Assembly (NCBI GenBank): GCA_009908505.1
Contig: JAAAPD010000040.1
Location: forward strand, 1 to 55,029
From: Alphaproteobacteria bacterium
GTDB taxonomy: Bacteria; Pseudomonadota; Alphaproteobacteria; Rhodobacterales; Rhodobacteraceae
Reading direction: 5' to 3'
Length of the DNA stretch: 55,029 nucleotides
Shown in pieces: positions 25,634 through 33,734 of this stretch; positions within the stretch are counted from its first letter, which is position 1, and every line of letters begins with the position of its first letter. The position numbers and the translations under genes were made by a program. A model generated the notes under the pieces. That model worked only from the letters and a program-made list of their open reading frames with translations, was not told the DNA's origin and ran no database searches.

Positions 25634-26949
25634 CAGATCAGCTCCTGCGACTTGATATCGATATAGCGCGAGATCAGCCCCGCGGTCAGCCGGTCCGGCG
25701 TGGTGTCCAGGCACAGGATGCCCAGCCGGCGCAACCGGTCCAGCACCGCCTGCCGTTCCTGCAGCATCTGCCGGGCCGAAACCGCCTCGGCGATCCGGCC
25801 CATTGAGATGTCGGTGGGCCGCATCAGCGAGTCCAGCTCCGGGTCGCGCAGCACCACGTAAAGGACGAGGTGCTGGCGCGCGATCACGGCCAGGTTCTCG
25901 ACCAGCAATTCCGCCGTCACGCTGTCGACGAAATCCGAAAAGACCACCACCAGCGACCGACGGTTCAAAACGCCGTTCAGATGGGTCAGGCCCAACGTAT
26001 GGTTGGTTTCGGCGGTTTCGGCTTCCAGCTCGATGCTGCGCTTCTGGACATGCCCGAAGGCCCGGCGCCCGGGCCGCGGCGGAATGAACTGCTGCGGGCG
26101 GCTGGCGAAATTGAAAAAGCCCACGTTGTCACCGCCCAGCGCCCCGGCCCATGTCAGCGCCAGCGAAGCATTGATCGCGTGGTCCAGCTTTCGCAGCTTG
26201 CCGATGCGTTCGGCCATCAGGTGGCCGCTATCGACGCTCAGGATGATCTGGTGATTGCGCTCGGCCCGGGTTTCGCGCGCCACCAGGTCGCGCATCCGGG
26301 CCGAGCGTTTCCAGTCGATGCTGCGCGGGTCCATGCCCGGTTGAAAGTCGCGCAATTGGTGGAATTCCGACCCCTCGCCGCGCAGCTTCATGTCCTTCAG
26401 CCCGTCGAGCAGCGGCAGCATCTGGCTCTGGATTTCGCCGTTCAGGACGGGGGCGACATCCGGGACGATCTCGATGGACAGGTCCAGCGGCCAGGTGGGC
26501 AGCACCTCGAACAGCCCCAGGGCCGAGCCATAGCGCAATGATAGGCGAGACAGATGCCCCACCCCGCGTTCGCGCAGGACCAGCGCAAGGCGGAACGCGA
26601 CCTCGGCCTGGCCGGGCCGGGGCGTTTCGATGCTGGTTTCCGTCTCCGGCGCCAGTTTGCCGTCATGGGTCAGGCGGATTTCGATCCGGCGCGGCAACGA
26701 CCGCCGGCGCGACGCGATGCGCCCATCCAGCGTCACGGTGTGGCCGACATATCCGGTGGATGGCAGGTCCGCCTCGACCTGGAGGGTCTTCGCGGCATGG
26801 GACAACGCCAGGTCGCAGATCGCTACGACAACCAGCACCGCCCAGAGCGCACCGGCCATAACCCCGCCGTCCAGTCGGAAGACCCCGATCAGGACGGTGG
26901 CGGCGGCCAGTGCAAGCACCAGCGCGACAAGGCGGCGCGAAGGGCGCAT
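25633..26949 (-). CDS. DUF58 protein (vWA-like domain, MoxR partner)
   Basis: 438 residues. Two N-terminal membrane helices (RLVALVLALAAATVLIGVF and VMAGALWAVLVVVAICDLAL), a beta-rich middle, then the DUF58 core GMDPRSIDWKRSARMRDLVARE and a von Willebrand A-like domain. The metal-site motif reads DSGHLM rather than DxSxS, so divalent ion binding may be weak. DUF58 proteins work with MoxR ATPases, probably as substrate-binding adaptors. TGATG overlaps link it both to the MoxR gene before it and to the SpoIIM gene after it. Confidence 0.93.
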   Translation of the reverse strand: MRPSRRLVALVLALAAATVLIGVFRLDGGVMAGALWAVLVVVAICDLALSHAAKTLQVEADLPSTGYVGHTVTLDGRIASRRRSLPRRIEIRLTHDGKLAPETETSIETPRPGQAEVAFRLALVLRERGVGHLSRLSLRYGSALGLFEVLPTWPLDLSIEIVPDVAPVLNGEIQSQMLPLLDGLKDMKLRGEGSEFHQLRDFQPGMDPRSIDWKRSARMRDLVARETRAERNHQIILSVDSGHLMAERIGKLRKLDHAINASLALTWAGALGGDNVGFFNFASRPQQFIPPRPGRRAFGHVQKRSIELEAETAETNHTLGLTHLNGVLNRRSLVVVFSDFVDSVTAELLVENLAVIARQHLVLYVVLRDPELDSLMRPTDISMGRIAEAVSARQMLQERQAVLDRLRRLGILCLDTTPDRLTAGLISRYIDIKSQELI

Positions 26950-27905
26950 CAGCGCGGCGCGTTCGTGCGGTTGATGATCGCGGCCAGCACATCGTCGGGC
27001 GTGCGGCCCTCGATCTCGGCCGTCGGGCCCAGCACTACGCGATGCCGCAAGGCGGGCACCAGAAGCGCCTGCACGTCGTCGGGAATGGCATAGTCCCGCC
27101 CATCCAGCGCGGCGCGGGCCCGCACGGCGCTGGCGATGGCGTCGGCCGCGCGGGTCGAAGCGCCGTGCTGAACCTCTCCATCATCGCGGGTGCCGCGCAC
27201 GAGGTCGACGATATAGGTCAGGATGGTTTCGTCCAGCCGGATCGAATCCACCAGGTCATGCCCGGCCCGCAAGGTCGGGCGGTCCATCACCTTGCGCAGC
27301 GCCTTGCGCCCTCCATCCGCATCCAGCGGAAGGCCGGAATTGCGTTTGAGAATGTCGATCTCGGCCTGCCGGTCGGGGAAATCCACCAGCACCTTGAACA
27401 GGAACCGGTCCAGCTGCGCCTCGGGCAGCGGATAGGTGCCGTGCTGCTCGATCGGGTTCTGCGTCGCGATGACGAAGAAATCGGGACCGAGCGGATAGTT
27501 CGTCCCGTCGATCGTCACATCGCGTTCGTTCATCGCCTGAAGAAGCGCCGACTGGGTCTTGGGCGGGGCGCGATTGATTTCATCGGCCAGCAGGATGTCG
27601 GTGAAGACCGGCCCCTTGGTCAGGCGGAATTCGTTGGTCTCGAAATTGAACAGGTTCACGCCCAGCACGTCGCCCGGCATAAGGTCGGGGGTGAATTGGA
27701 CGCGGCCGAAATCGAGGTCGATCACCTGCGCAAGGCAACGCGCCAGCAGCGTTTTGGCGGTGCCCGGCGGTCCTTCCAGCAGGCAATGGCCCCGGGCAAA
27801 GACCGAGATCAACAACATGTCGATCAAGGGCTCCTGCCCTTGCACGACCGAAGAGATCTCCTTGCGAATGTCATCCGAGAGCTTTTGAAATTCAGACAGG
27901 TCCAT
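26949..27905 (-). CDS. MoxR-family AAA+ ATPase
   Basis: 318 residues. Walker A GPPGTAKT at residues 45-52, Walker B LLADEINRAPPK near 105-116, sensor 1 with IATQNPIEQHGTYPLPEAQLDRF-type sequence, and a C-terminal lid with arginine fingers. MoxR proteins are chaperone-like ATPases that mature or activate envelope or metalloenzyme complexes together with vWA proteins. The gene overlaps the DUF4350 gene by 14 bp and the DUF58 gene by one base. It is the energy-providing centre of the seven-gene operon. Confidence 0.95.
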   Translation of the reverse strand: MDLSEFQKLSDDIRKEISSVVQGQEPLIDMLLISVFARGHCLLEGPPGTAKTLLARCLAQVIDLDFGRVQFTPDLMPGDVLGVNLFNFETNEFRLTKGPVFTDILLADEINRAPPKTQSALLQAMNERDVTIDGTNYPLGPDFFVIATQNPIEQHGTYPLPEAQLDRFLFKVLVDFPDRQAEIDILKRNSGLPLDADGGRKALRKVMDRPTLRAGHDLVDSIRLDETILTYIVDLVRGTRDDGEVQHGASTRAADAIASAVRARAALDGRDYAIPDDVQALLVPALRHRVVLGPTAEIEGRTPDDVLAAIINRTNAPR

Positions 27906-29208
27906 GATGTTCCACTACTTTCGTCAAAAGGGAATGGTATTGCCCCAGCGCCCGGTTCAACTGGACCGGGGCCATGCCGGGGGCGTTGTCGATCAGGTTG
28001 CGCGCGCTTGCGCCGAAATCGCGGGCCAGGTCCGGGTCACGGCGGGCCAGCAGCGCCAGGAACCGCGCCTCGGCCTCACTTCCCAGATCGCGTCCAAAGC
28101 TGCGATGGGCCAGGTCCTGCAGCTGGGCGCGCACGAAGTCCGACACCATGCGCCCGTCATTGCCCGACAGCCGCAACAGGCGGGCCTTTGCCGCGATGGC
28201 CGCGCGCTTGGAGATGTTCCGCCCCTGCCCGGCCGCCTGCCGAAGCGGGCCAAAGCGCAGCGCGCCGCGCCAGAACAGCATCGCCAGCACGATCAGAAGG
28301 GCCGCCCAAAACAGGGTGAACGGATACTCGAAGAACCGCTCCAGCTCTTCGAAGCCGCGGTCATATTCCTGGCGCTCGTCCACGCGGTCCATGCGCGTCA
28401 GCAAGTCGGGGCTGCGGTCGATGTAGATCGGATTGGCATCGGTGCCCCGCAGGTCCGTCAGCAGGCGGACCGCGTAGGCCGCGTTGTCCGCCACCGCCAG
28501 CCCGTGATTGTTCAGTATATCGGGGTCCGAGGCGAAATAGGCCCGGTGGTTAGCCCCGGCCAGGGTGCAGGACGCGACCAGCGCGCCCAGGCCGTAGGGC
28601 ACCTCGGCACGGCATCCGTCGGGCAAGGTCGATGGATTGAAAACCTGGGCATGGAACAGCGCCAGGTCATGGCCGCCTTGCCTGTCCTCGTAGAACTCGG
28701 CCACGCCGCGCACCATCTCGACGCCGGCGAGGTCCAATTGCCGGGTCAGCGCCTCGATCCGCGCAAGCGGGATCAGCGATTGCTCATGGGCCACCTCCGT
28801 CTCGATCATGGCGCCGTTCCACTTGGGCAACAGAACCAGCGTCGGAATCTCGTCCAGCTTGGTGCGCAGGTTGGCGGCGGTGATGTCCCGCATCGTTTCC
28901 GCATCGGCCGGGTCGCCGTCGCGGTCGGCGTCGAAACGGACGAGGTTCGTATCGTAGAGCGGCAGAACACGGAAGGACAGGTCGGCCACGGCGGGCGACA
29001 GCCGGGGGTGCGAATTGGTGGCGGCGATGTCGTTGGCGTCAAGCCAGGCCCCCAGCGCCTGCACCCCGATCGGCGATCGGTCCACCTGACGGTCGCTCAG
29101 AATGCCCGACTGGGTCACCAGCAAGAGCAAACCGGCCAGAAGCAACGCCCCGACCACGAGGAACGGCGCAGGTCCCGAACGGGAAGTCTGCGCAGGATTA
29201 TCCGACAT
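27892..29208 (-). CDS. DUF4350-domain membrane protein
   Basis: About 438 residues. An N-terminal membrane helix (APFLVVGALLLAGLLLLV), a periplasmic-type DUF4350 region (SPIGVQALGAWLDAND, then a ThuA/glutamine-amidotransferase-like alpha/beta part), a second helix near residue 305 (TLFWAALLIVLAMLFW), and a cytoplasmic tail with helices. It resembles the membrane partner found next to MoxR and DUF58 genes in actinobacteria and proteobacteria. GGGGGC supports ATG 29208, while ATG 29226 is also in frame. It overlaps the previous gene by 11 bp or more. Confidence 0.85.
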   Translation of the reverse strand: MSDNPAQTSRSGPAPFLVVGALLLAGLLLLVTQSGILSDRQVDRSPIGVQALGAWLDANDIAATNSHPRLSPAVADLSFRVLPLYDTNLVRFDADRDGDPADAETMRDITAANLRTKLDEIPTLVLLPKWNGAMIETEVAHEQSLIPLARIEALTRQLDLAGVEMVRGVAEFYEDRQGGHDLALFHAQVFNPSTLPDGCRAEVPYGLGALVASCTLAGANHRAYFASDPDILNNHGLAVADNAAYAVRLLTDLRGTDANPIYIDRSPDLLTRMDRVDERQEYDRGFEELERFFEYPFTLFWAALLIVLAMLFWRGALRFGPLRQAAGQGRNISKRAAIAAKARLLRLSGNDGRMVSDFVRAQLQDLAHRSFGRDLGSEAEARFLALLARRDPDLARDFGASARNLIDNAPGMAPVQLNRALGQYHSLLTKVVEHHGPV

Positions 29209-29986
29209 TGCGCTTGCCCCCAGCATCGGGACCCAGGATACGGCGGCCGATCTCCAGAGAGCCTTGGAAATCGGACTCGGTCACCGGGCGGCCGCCGTAA
29301 TGGACCAGCTCGGTCTTGCGCAACAGCGCGCCCAGCAAGTCATGCGACTGCCAGGATCTGGGAAGGCGCCGAAAGGCCAGCCGTTCGGTATCAGACCGGG
29401 CAAAGCGGGTTTCCGTCTGCCCCGCCGCTGCCAGCAGGCAATGCCGCAACAGCAGGACAAGCGCCGCGCTGCGGTCCTCCATGGCGGCAATCCGGTCCAG
29501 CAGGCCGCGTGGATCACCGGCATCGTGGTCGGCGCCCATGTCCCAGTCCGCCGGGGCCCGGGCCACCTGTTCATCGTCGGGCTCGCGACGCAGAAGCGCG
29601 CCGCTGCCACCGAATTTGAGCCAGAGGAACAATGCCGCCACCAGAACGAGAATGACGAGAAAGACCCCCATGCCGCCGAGGTCAAGCGCGGGCGCGTCCC
29701 GAAGAGGTCGGGGTGACAAGGCATTCCGGTCGCGTGCCTGCCTGCCCGAGGACAGGTTGCCCTCGATCTGCATGGCATAGACCGGGTCTGTCGAAACGCG
29801 GTAGCGCGCCGCCAGGTCGCGATACCCCTGCGACGCATCACCGAGGGGAGCATCGACGCTTTCGACAATGCGATAGCTTTCGGTCCTGTCGCCATCCTGT
29901 GCGGGCAGGGTGCCGGGCATCAGCGCGAAGCCGATGGCAAGGGCGGCCAGAGGCCGCTGCGATCGCAGGCCCCGGCGCTGCGCCAT
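29198..29986 (-). CDS. DUF4129-like membrane protein
   Basis: 262 residues. A signal-like N terminus (RPLAALAIGFALMPGTLPAQ), one clear membrane helix in the middle (GMGVFLVILVLVAALFLWLKF), and a cytoplasmic C-terminal part with ALVLLLRHCLLAAAG, TERLAFRRLPRSW and LVHYGGRPVTESDF, the arrangement of DUF4129. The domain commonly accompanies MoxR/DUF58 proteins and sits at the end of transglutaminase-type membrane proteins. No enzyme motif is visible. TGATG overlap couples it to the DUF805 gene upstream. Confidence 0.82.
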   Translation of the reverse strand: MAQRRGLRSQRPLAALAIGFALMPGTLPAQDGDRTESYRIVESVDAPLGDASQGYRDLAARYRVSTDPVYAMQIEGNLSSGRQARDRNALSPRPLRDAPALDLGGMGVFLVILVLVAALFLWLKFGGSGALLRREPDDEQVARAPADWDMGADHDAGDPRGLLDRIAAMEDRSAALVLLLRHCLLAAAGQTETRFARSDTERLAFRRLPRSWQSHDLLGALLRKTELVHYGGRPVTESDFQGSLEIGRRILGPDAGGKRNVG

Positions 29987-30450
29987 CAGGCGAAGACTTC
30001 GGCGCTGTGTTCAGCCCGCAAAGGATCGGGGCCGTATTTGTTGTCACCCTCCGTGCCCTTGAGCAGGGCAACCACCAGGCCCGCGATCGTGGCCAGGAGC
30101 CCGATTCCGGGCACGTTAGACAGGATGATTACCGCAAGTACCCACCAGCCCGACAGGTTGCGGTCGTGGAACCGCCGCACTTGGGCCGTGATGGACGGTA
30201 TGAACAGGAAAAGGAAGACAAGGCCCAACACCACCATCGAAATGATGGTGGCCGTCGCGAGATTGTCAGCGGAATAGCCCGCAACGACGCTCGCCTCGAG
30301 CCCGACGAAGACGAGAAACAGCAGGAAAAGGCCGATCAGAACGCTCCAATGAAACAGGATGAACCACCAGTATTCGGACCGGGACGCACGCCCCGACAAG
30401 GTGAAATACTTTTCCCGCAGGCAGGTGCGCACCGCTTCTTTGAAACCCAT
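29986..30450 (-). CDS. DUF805 membrane protein, first gene of the MoxR operon
   Basis: 154 residues. The family opening KYFTLSGRASRSEYWWF, four predicted membrane helices, and VRRFHDRNLSGWWVLA followed by LLKGTEGDNKYGPDPL near the C terminus are all standard for DUF805. The function is unknown. Its stop overlaps the DUF4129-like start by one base, so I place it as the first gene of the operon. The 213-bp gap to the divergent exporter should hold both promoters. Confidence 0.92.
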   Translation of the reverse strand: MGFKEAVRTCLREKYFTLSGRASRSEYWWFILFHWSVLIGLFLLFLVFVGLEASVVAGYSADNLATATIISMVVLGLVFLFLFIPSITAQVRRFHDRNLSGWWVLAVIILSNVPGIGLLATIAGLVVALLKGTEGDNKYGPDPLRAEHSAEVFA

Positions 30451-30601
30451 GAGACATCTCCGCTTAACAACACGTCCAGATTGCAGACCCCTGCAATGGC
30501 GGCAAGAGGCCCGTCGGTCATTTCGACCCCGTGTTGCGCATTGAATGCGGCAACAAGGCGCCCGATCCGCGAAAAGACGGGGGCATACCCCCGATAGGCC
30601 A

Positions 30602-30615
30602 TTGATCTGGATCAG
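30602..30615 (+). promoter_or_regulatory. FNR-like box upstream of the ABC exporter
   Basis: TTGAT-CTGG-ATCAG, nine of ten matches to TTGAT-N4-ATCAA, centred 55 bp before the GTG start of the ATPase gene. A class II start would fall near 30650, just before the GAAGGAG site, but the -10 candidate TAATTT (30638-30643) is poor. It lies between divergent units and could also act on the DUF805 operon. Confidence 0.45.
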
Positions 30616-30663
30616 GGAGTGTCGTCCGATCGGGTCCTAATTTGGCGCGCGAAGGAGCGAAGT

Positions 30664-31371
30664 GTGAACGATCCGGCTTTCACAACGACAGGCTTGACAA
30701 AGACCTACGGCGAGGGTGAGGCCGCCGTCCATGCCCTGCGCGGTGTCGACCTGGAGATTCCGCCCAGCGAAGTCGTGGTGCTGCTCGGCCCCAGCGGGTC
30801 GGGCAAGTCCACCCTTCTGAACATCCTGGGCGGGCTGGACCGCGCCAGCACCGGGCAGGCCTTCTACAAGGGCCAGGACATCACCGCGATGACCGACCGG
30901 CAATTGACCCGCTATCGCCGCGCGCATGTCGGGTTCGTCTTCCAGTTCTACAACCTCATGCCCAGCCTGACGGCCCGCGAGAATGTCGAGCTTGTCACCG
31001 AAATCGCAGAGGACCCGATGGCGGCGGACGAGGCCCTGCACCTGGTCGGCCTGAACGAGAGGATCGACCATTTCCCGGCACAATTGTCCGGCGGCGAGCA
31101 ACAGCGTGTCGCCATCGCCCGCGCCGTGGCGAAACAACCGCAGGTCCTGTTCTGCGACGAACCCACCGGAGCGCTTGACAGCACGACGGGCCGAAAGGTG
31201 CTCAAGGTGCTGACCGAGGTGAACGCGAAACTGGGCACCACCGTTCTGATCGTTACCCATGCCGCGGCAACCGCCGACCTGGCCCATCGCGTGATCCACT
31301 TCGCCGATGGCCGAATCCGCGACGTGATCACCAACAAGACGCGCAAGACCGCCGAGGAGATCCACTGGTGA
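30664..31371 (+). CDS. MacB/LolD-type ABC exporter ATPase
   Basis: 235 residues. Walker A GPSGSGKST, Q-loop FVFQFYNLMPSLTARENV, signature LSGGEQQRVAIARA, and Walker B VLFCDEPTGALD, the MacB/LolD subgroup that drives mechanotransmission through FtsX-type permeases. GTG start at 30664 with GAAGGAG 7 bases before it; an upstream in-frame start would cover that site. First gene of ATPase-permease-adaptor. The stop overlaps the permease start (GTGA), so they are coupled. Confidence 0.94.
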   Translation: MNDPAFTTTGLTKTYGEGEAAVHALRGVDLEIPPSEVVVLLGPSGSGKSTLLNILGGLDRASTGQAFYKGQDITAMTDRQLTRYRRAHVGFVFQFYNLMPSLTARENVELVTEIAEDPMAADEALHLVGLNERIDHFPAQLSGGEQQRVAIARAVAKQPQVLFCDEPTGALDSTTGRKVLKVLTEVNAKLGTTVLIVTHAAATADLAHRVIHFADGRIRDVITNKTRKTAEEIHW

Positions 31372-33731
31372 GTCCCCTCACCCACAAGCTGCTGCGCGAC
31401 CTGTGGCGCATGAAGGGGCAGGCCGTCGCCATCGGCCTTGTCATCGCCATGGGGGTGATGCTGCAGGTCATGATGTCGGGGCTGGTCACGACACTCGAAA
31501 GCACACGCGACGCCTACTATGACCGCTATCGACTGACCGACGTCTTCGCGCCGGTGGCGCGCGCGCCCGCGCACCTCGATGACACGCTGGGCCGGATCGA
31601 CGGTGTGGCCCGCGTGCAGGATCGTGTCGTCGGCGCCGCCCTTGTCGACATTCCCGGCCGCGCCGCTCCGGTGCAGGCGCAGGCCGTGTCCCTGCCCGAA
31701 AACGGCATTGCTGCCCTGAACGCCACCTACCTGTCCGCCGGCCGGATGCCGGACCCGGCGCGCCCGGACGAAATCCTGCTTGTCGAGGGGTTTGCCAAGG
31801 CCCATGGTCTGGCGCCGGGGGATACCCTGGTCGCGACACTGAACGGCACGCGCCGGACCTTGCAGATCACGGGCCTGGCGCAATCGCCCGAGTTTCTCTA
31901 CATCGCCGCGCCCGGCGAGATGGTCCCCGATGACAGCCGTTTCGGCGTCATCTGGATGGGCCGGGCGGCGATGGCCGCCCTGTTCGACATGGGCGGGGCG
32001 TTCAACGAGGCGCTGTTCGCCCTGACCCGTGATGCCCGAAAAGGGGCCGTCCTCGCCGAGATCGACCGAATTCTCGACCCCTATGGCGGGCGCGGGGCCT
32101 ACGGGGTCGAGGAACAGTATTCGAACCAGTTCGTGAGCGAGGAAATCGACGGTTTGCGCAGCACCGCCAATACCGTGCCGCCCTTGTTCCTGTCCGTGGC
32201 GGCCTTCCTCCTCTATATCGTGATCGGCCGGATGGTGCAGTCCGAGCGCGAGGAAATCGGCCTGCTCAAGGCGTTTGGCTATACCAATGCCGAGGTGGGC
32301 GCGCATTACCTCAAGCTCGTGTTGGTCATTGCCACGGGCGGGGCGATCCTAGGCTGCCTGCTGGGCATCGCCGGCGGGCGCGGGATGGTGCAGCTCTACC
32401 TGCAGTACTTCAAGTTTCCCTTCCTGCTGTTCCGACTCGACCCGGCCTCGTTCGCCATCGGCGTGATCGCCAGTATCCTGGCCGCGTCGGGTGGCGGGCT
32501 GCTGGTGTTGCGCCGGGTCTTCGCCCTGACGCCCGCCGACGCCATGCACCCGCCCGCCCCCGCAGATTACAGCCGCAGCGGCCGCATCGGGCAGGGCCTT
32601 TCCAAGCTGCTGGATCAGCCCTCGCGCATGGTGCTGCGCCGGATCACTCGCCAACCGGTGCGCATGGCCGGGGCGATGATCGGCATCGCCTGCGGCATGG
32701 CCCTGTCCGGCTCGATGCTGTCCACTTTCATCGCCTTCGAGGACACGCTGGACACAACCTTTACCGTGGTCGACCGCTCGGACCTGACGATCAGTTTCGC
32801 AGGCCCCGTTCACCGGGCCGCCCTGCATGAAATCGGCACGCGCGACGGGGTCTGGCAGGTGGAACCGGTGCGTTTCGTCCCGGCCATTCTGCGCAACGGG
32901 CGGCATAGCCATCGCGGCTCGATTCAGGGCCAGCCCACCGATGCCGACCTCTCGCGCGCCATCGACAGCGACAAGCAGGCGATACAGATGCGCGAGGACG
33001 GGCTGATCCTGTCCACCACGCTGGCCGCCAAGCTGGACATAAGCGCCGGTGACAGGGTCACTGTCGAGGTGCGCGACGGCCGCCGTCCAACCCTCGAAAT
33101 GCCGGTCGTGGCCATCGCCGACAGCTTTTTCGGCACGCCCGCCTTCATCGAGCTGGAGGCGCTCAACCGCGCGCTCAAGGAACCGGGCCGCGTGACCGGC
33201 GCCTACCTGCGCATCGACCCGGGCAAGCGCGACGAGATCACCCAATGGCTCAAGGGACTGCCGATGGTTGCCGGTGTCACCATCAAGGCCGAGGCGGAAT
33301 CCGCCTTTCGCAAGGTCATGAATCAAGGGGCCGGGTCCTCGCGCTATGTCATGGGGCTGTTGGCCTTCGTCATCACCTACGGCATCGTTTACAACGCCGC
33401 CCGCATCGCCCATGCCGAACGCGCCCGCGACCTGGCCAGCCTGCGGGTGCTGGGCTTCACCAAGGGGGAAGCCGCCTTCGTGCTGCTGGGCGAACTTGCG
33501 GTGATAACGCTGGTCGCGCTGCCGATCGGCACGTTGCTGGGCCATGGCCTGTCCCAGTTGATCATGGCCGCCTATTCCACAGACATCTACACGATCACGC
33601 TGGGGTTCGAGCCCAGCGCCTATGGCAATGCCGCGCTTGTGGTCTTGTCGGCGGCGCTGGTTTCGGGCCTTCTGGTCAAGCGTGACCTGGACCGCGCCGA
33701 CCTGATCGGCGCCCTGAAGACGAGGGAGTGA
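31368..33731 (+). CDS. FtsX-like ABC permease, two FtsX domains
   Basis: 787 residues. An N-terminal helix (GQAVAIGLVIAMGVMLQVMM), a periplasmic loop, a first FtsX domain with SVAAFLLYIVIGRMVQSEREEIGLLKAFGYT, then a second half repeating the pattern and ending with GLLAFVITYGIVYNAARIAHAERARDLASLRVLGFTKGEA-like sequence. This eight-helix double-FtsX layout is typical of permeases paired with MacB-type ATPases and HlyD-like adaptors for export of lipids, peptides or toxic compounds. GTG start within the ATPase stop. Confidence 0.93.
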   Translation: MSPLTHKLLRDLWRMKGQAVAIGLVIAMGVMLQVMMSGLVTTLESTRDAYYDRYRLTDVFAPVARAPAHLDDTLGRIDGVARVQDRVVGAALVDIPGRAAPVQAQAVSLPENGIAALNATYLSAGRMPDPARPDEILLVEGFAKAHGLAPGDTLVATLNGTRRTLQITGLAQSPEFLYIAAPGEMVPDDSRFGVIWMGRAAMAALFDMGGAFNEALFALTRDARKGAVLAEIDRILDPYGGRGAYGVEEQYSNQFVSEEIDGLRSTANTVPPLFLSVAAFLLYIVIGRMVQSEREEIGLLKAFGYTNAEVGAHYLKLVLVIATGGAILGCLLGIAGGRGMVQLYLQYFKFPFLLFRLDPASFAIGVIASILAASGGGLLVLRRVFALTPADAMHPPAPADYSRSGRIGQGLSKLLDQPSRMVLRRITRQPVRMAGAMIGIACGMALSGSMLSTFIAFEDTLDTTFTVVDRSDLTISFAGPVHRAALHEIGTRDGVWQVEPVRFVPAILRNGRHSHRGSIQGQPTDADLSRAIDSDKQAIQMREDGLILSTTLAAKLDISAGDRVTVEVRDGRRPTLEMPVVAIADSFFGTPAFIELEALNRALKEPGRVTGAYLRIDPGKRDEITQWLKGLPMVAGVTIKAEAESAFRKVMNQGAGSSRYVMGLLAFVITYGIVYNAARIAHAERARDLASLRVLGFTKGEAAFVLLGELAVITLVALPIGTLLGHGLSQLIMAAYSTDIYTITLGFEPSAYGNAALVVLSAALVSGLLVKRDLDRADLIGALKTRE

Positions 33732-33734
33732 CCC

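Noticed and set aside
30580..30600. GGGGG-CATA-CCCCC hairpin as a terminator
   Set aside because: The stem is only 5 bp, there is no T tract, and it lies in the divergent promoter region rather than after a gene.
32349..33545. 398-codon minus frame opposite the FtsX-type permease
   Set aside because: Shadow of the permease; rich in Gly, His, Asp and Arg with no recognisable domain.
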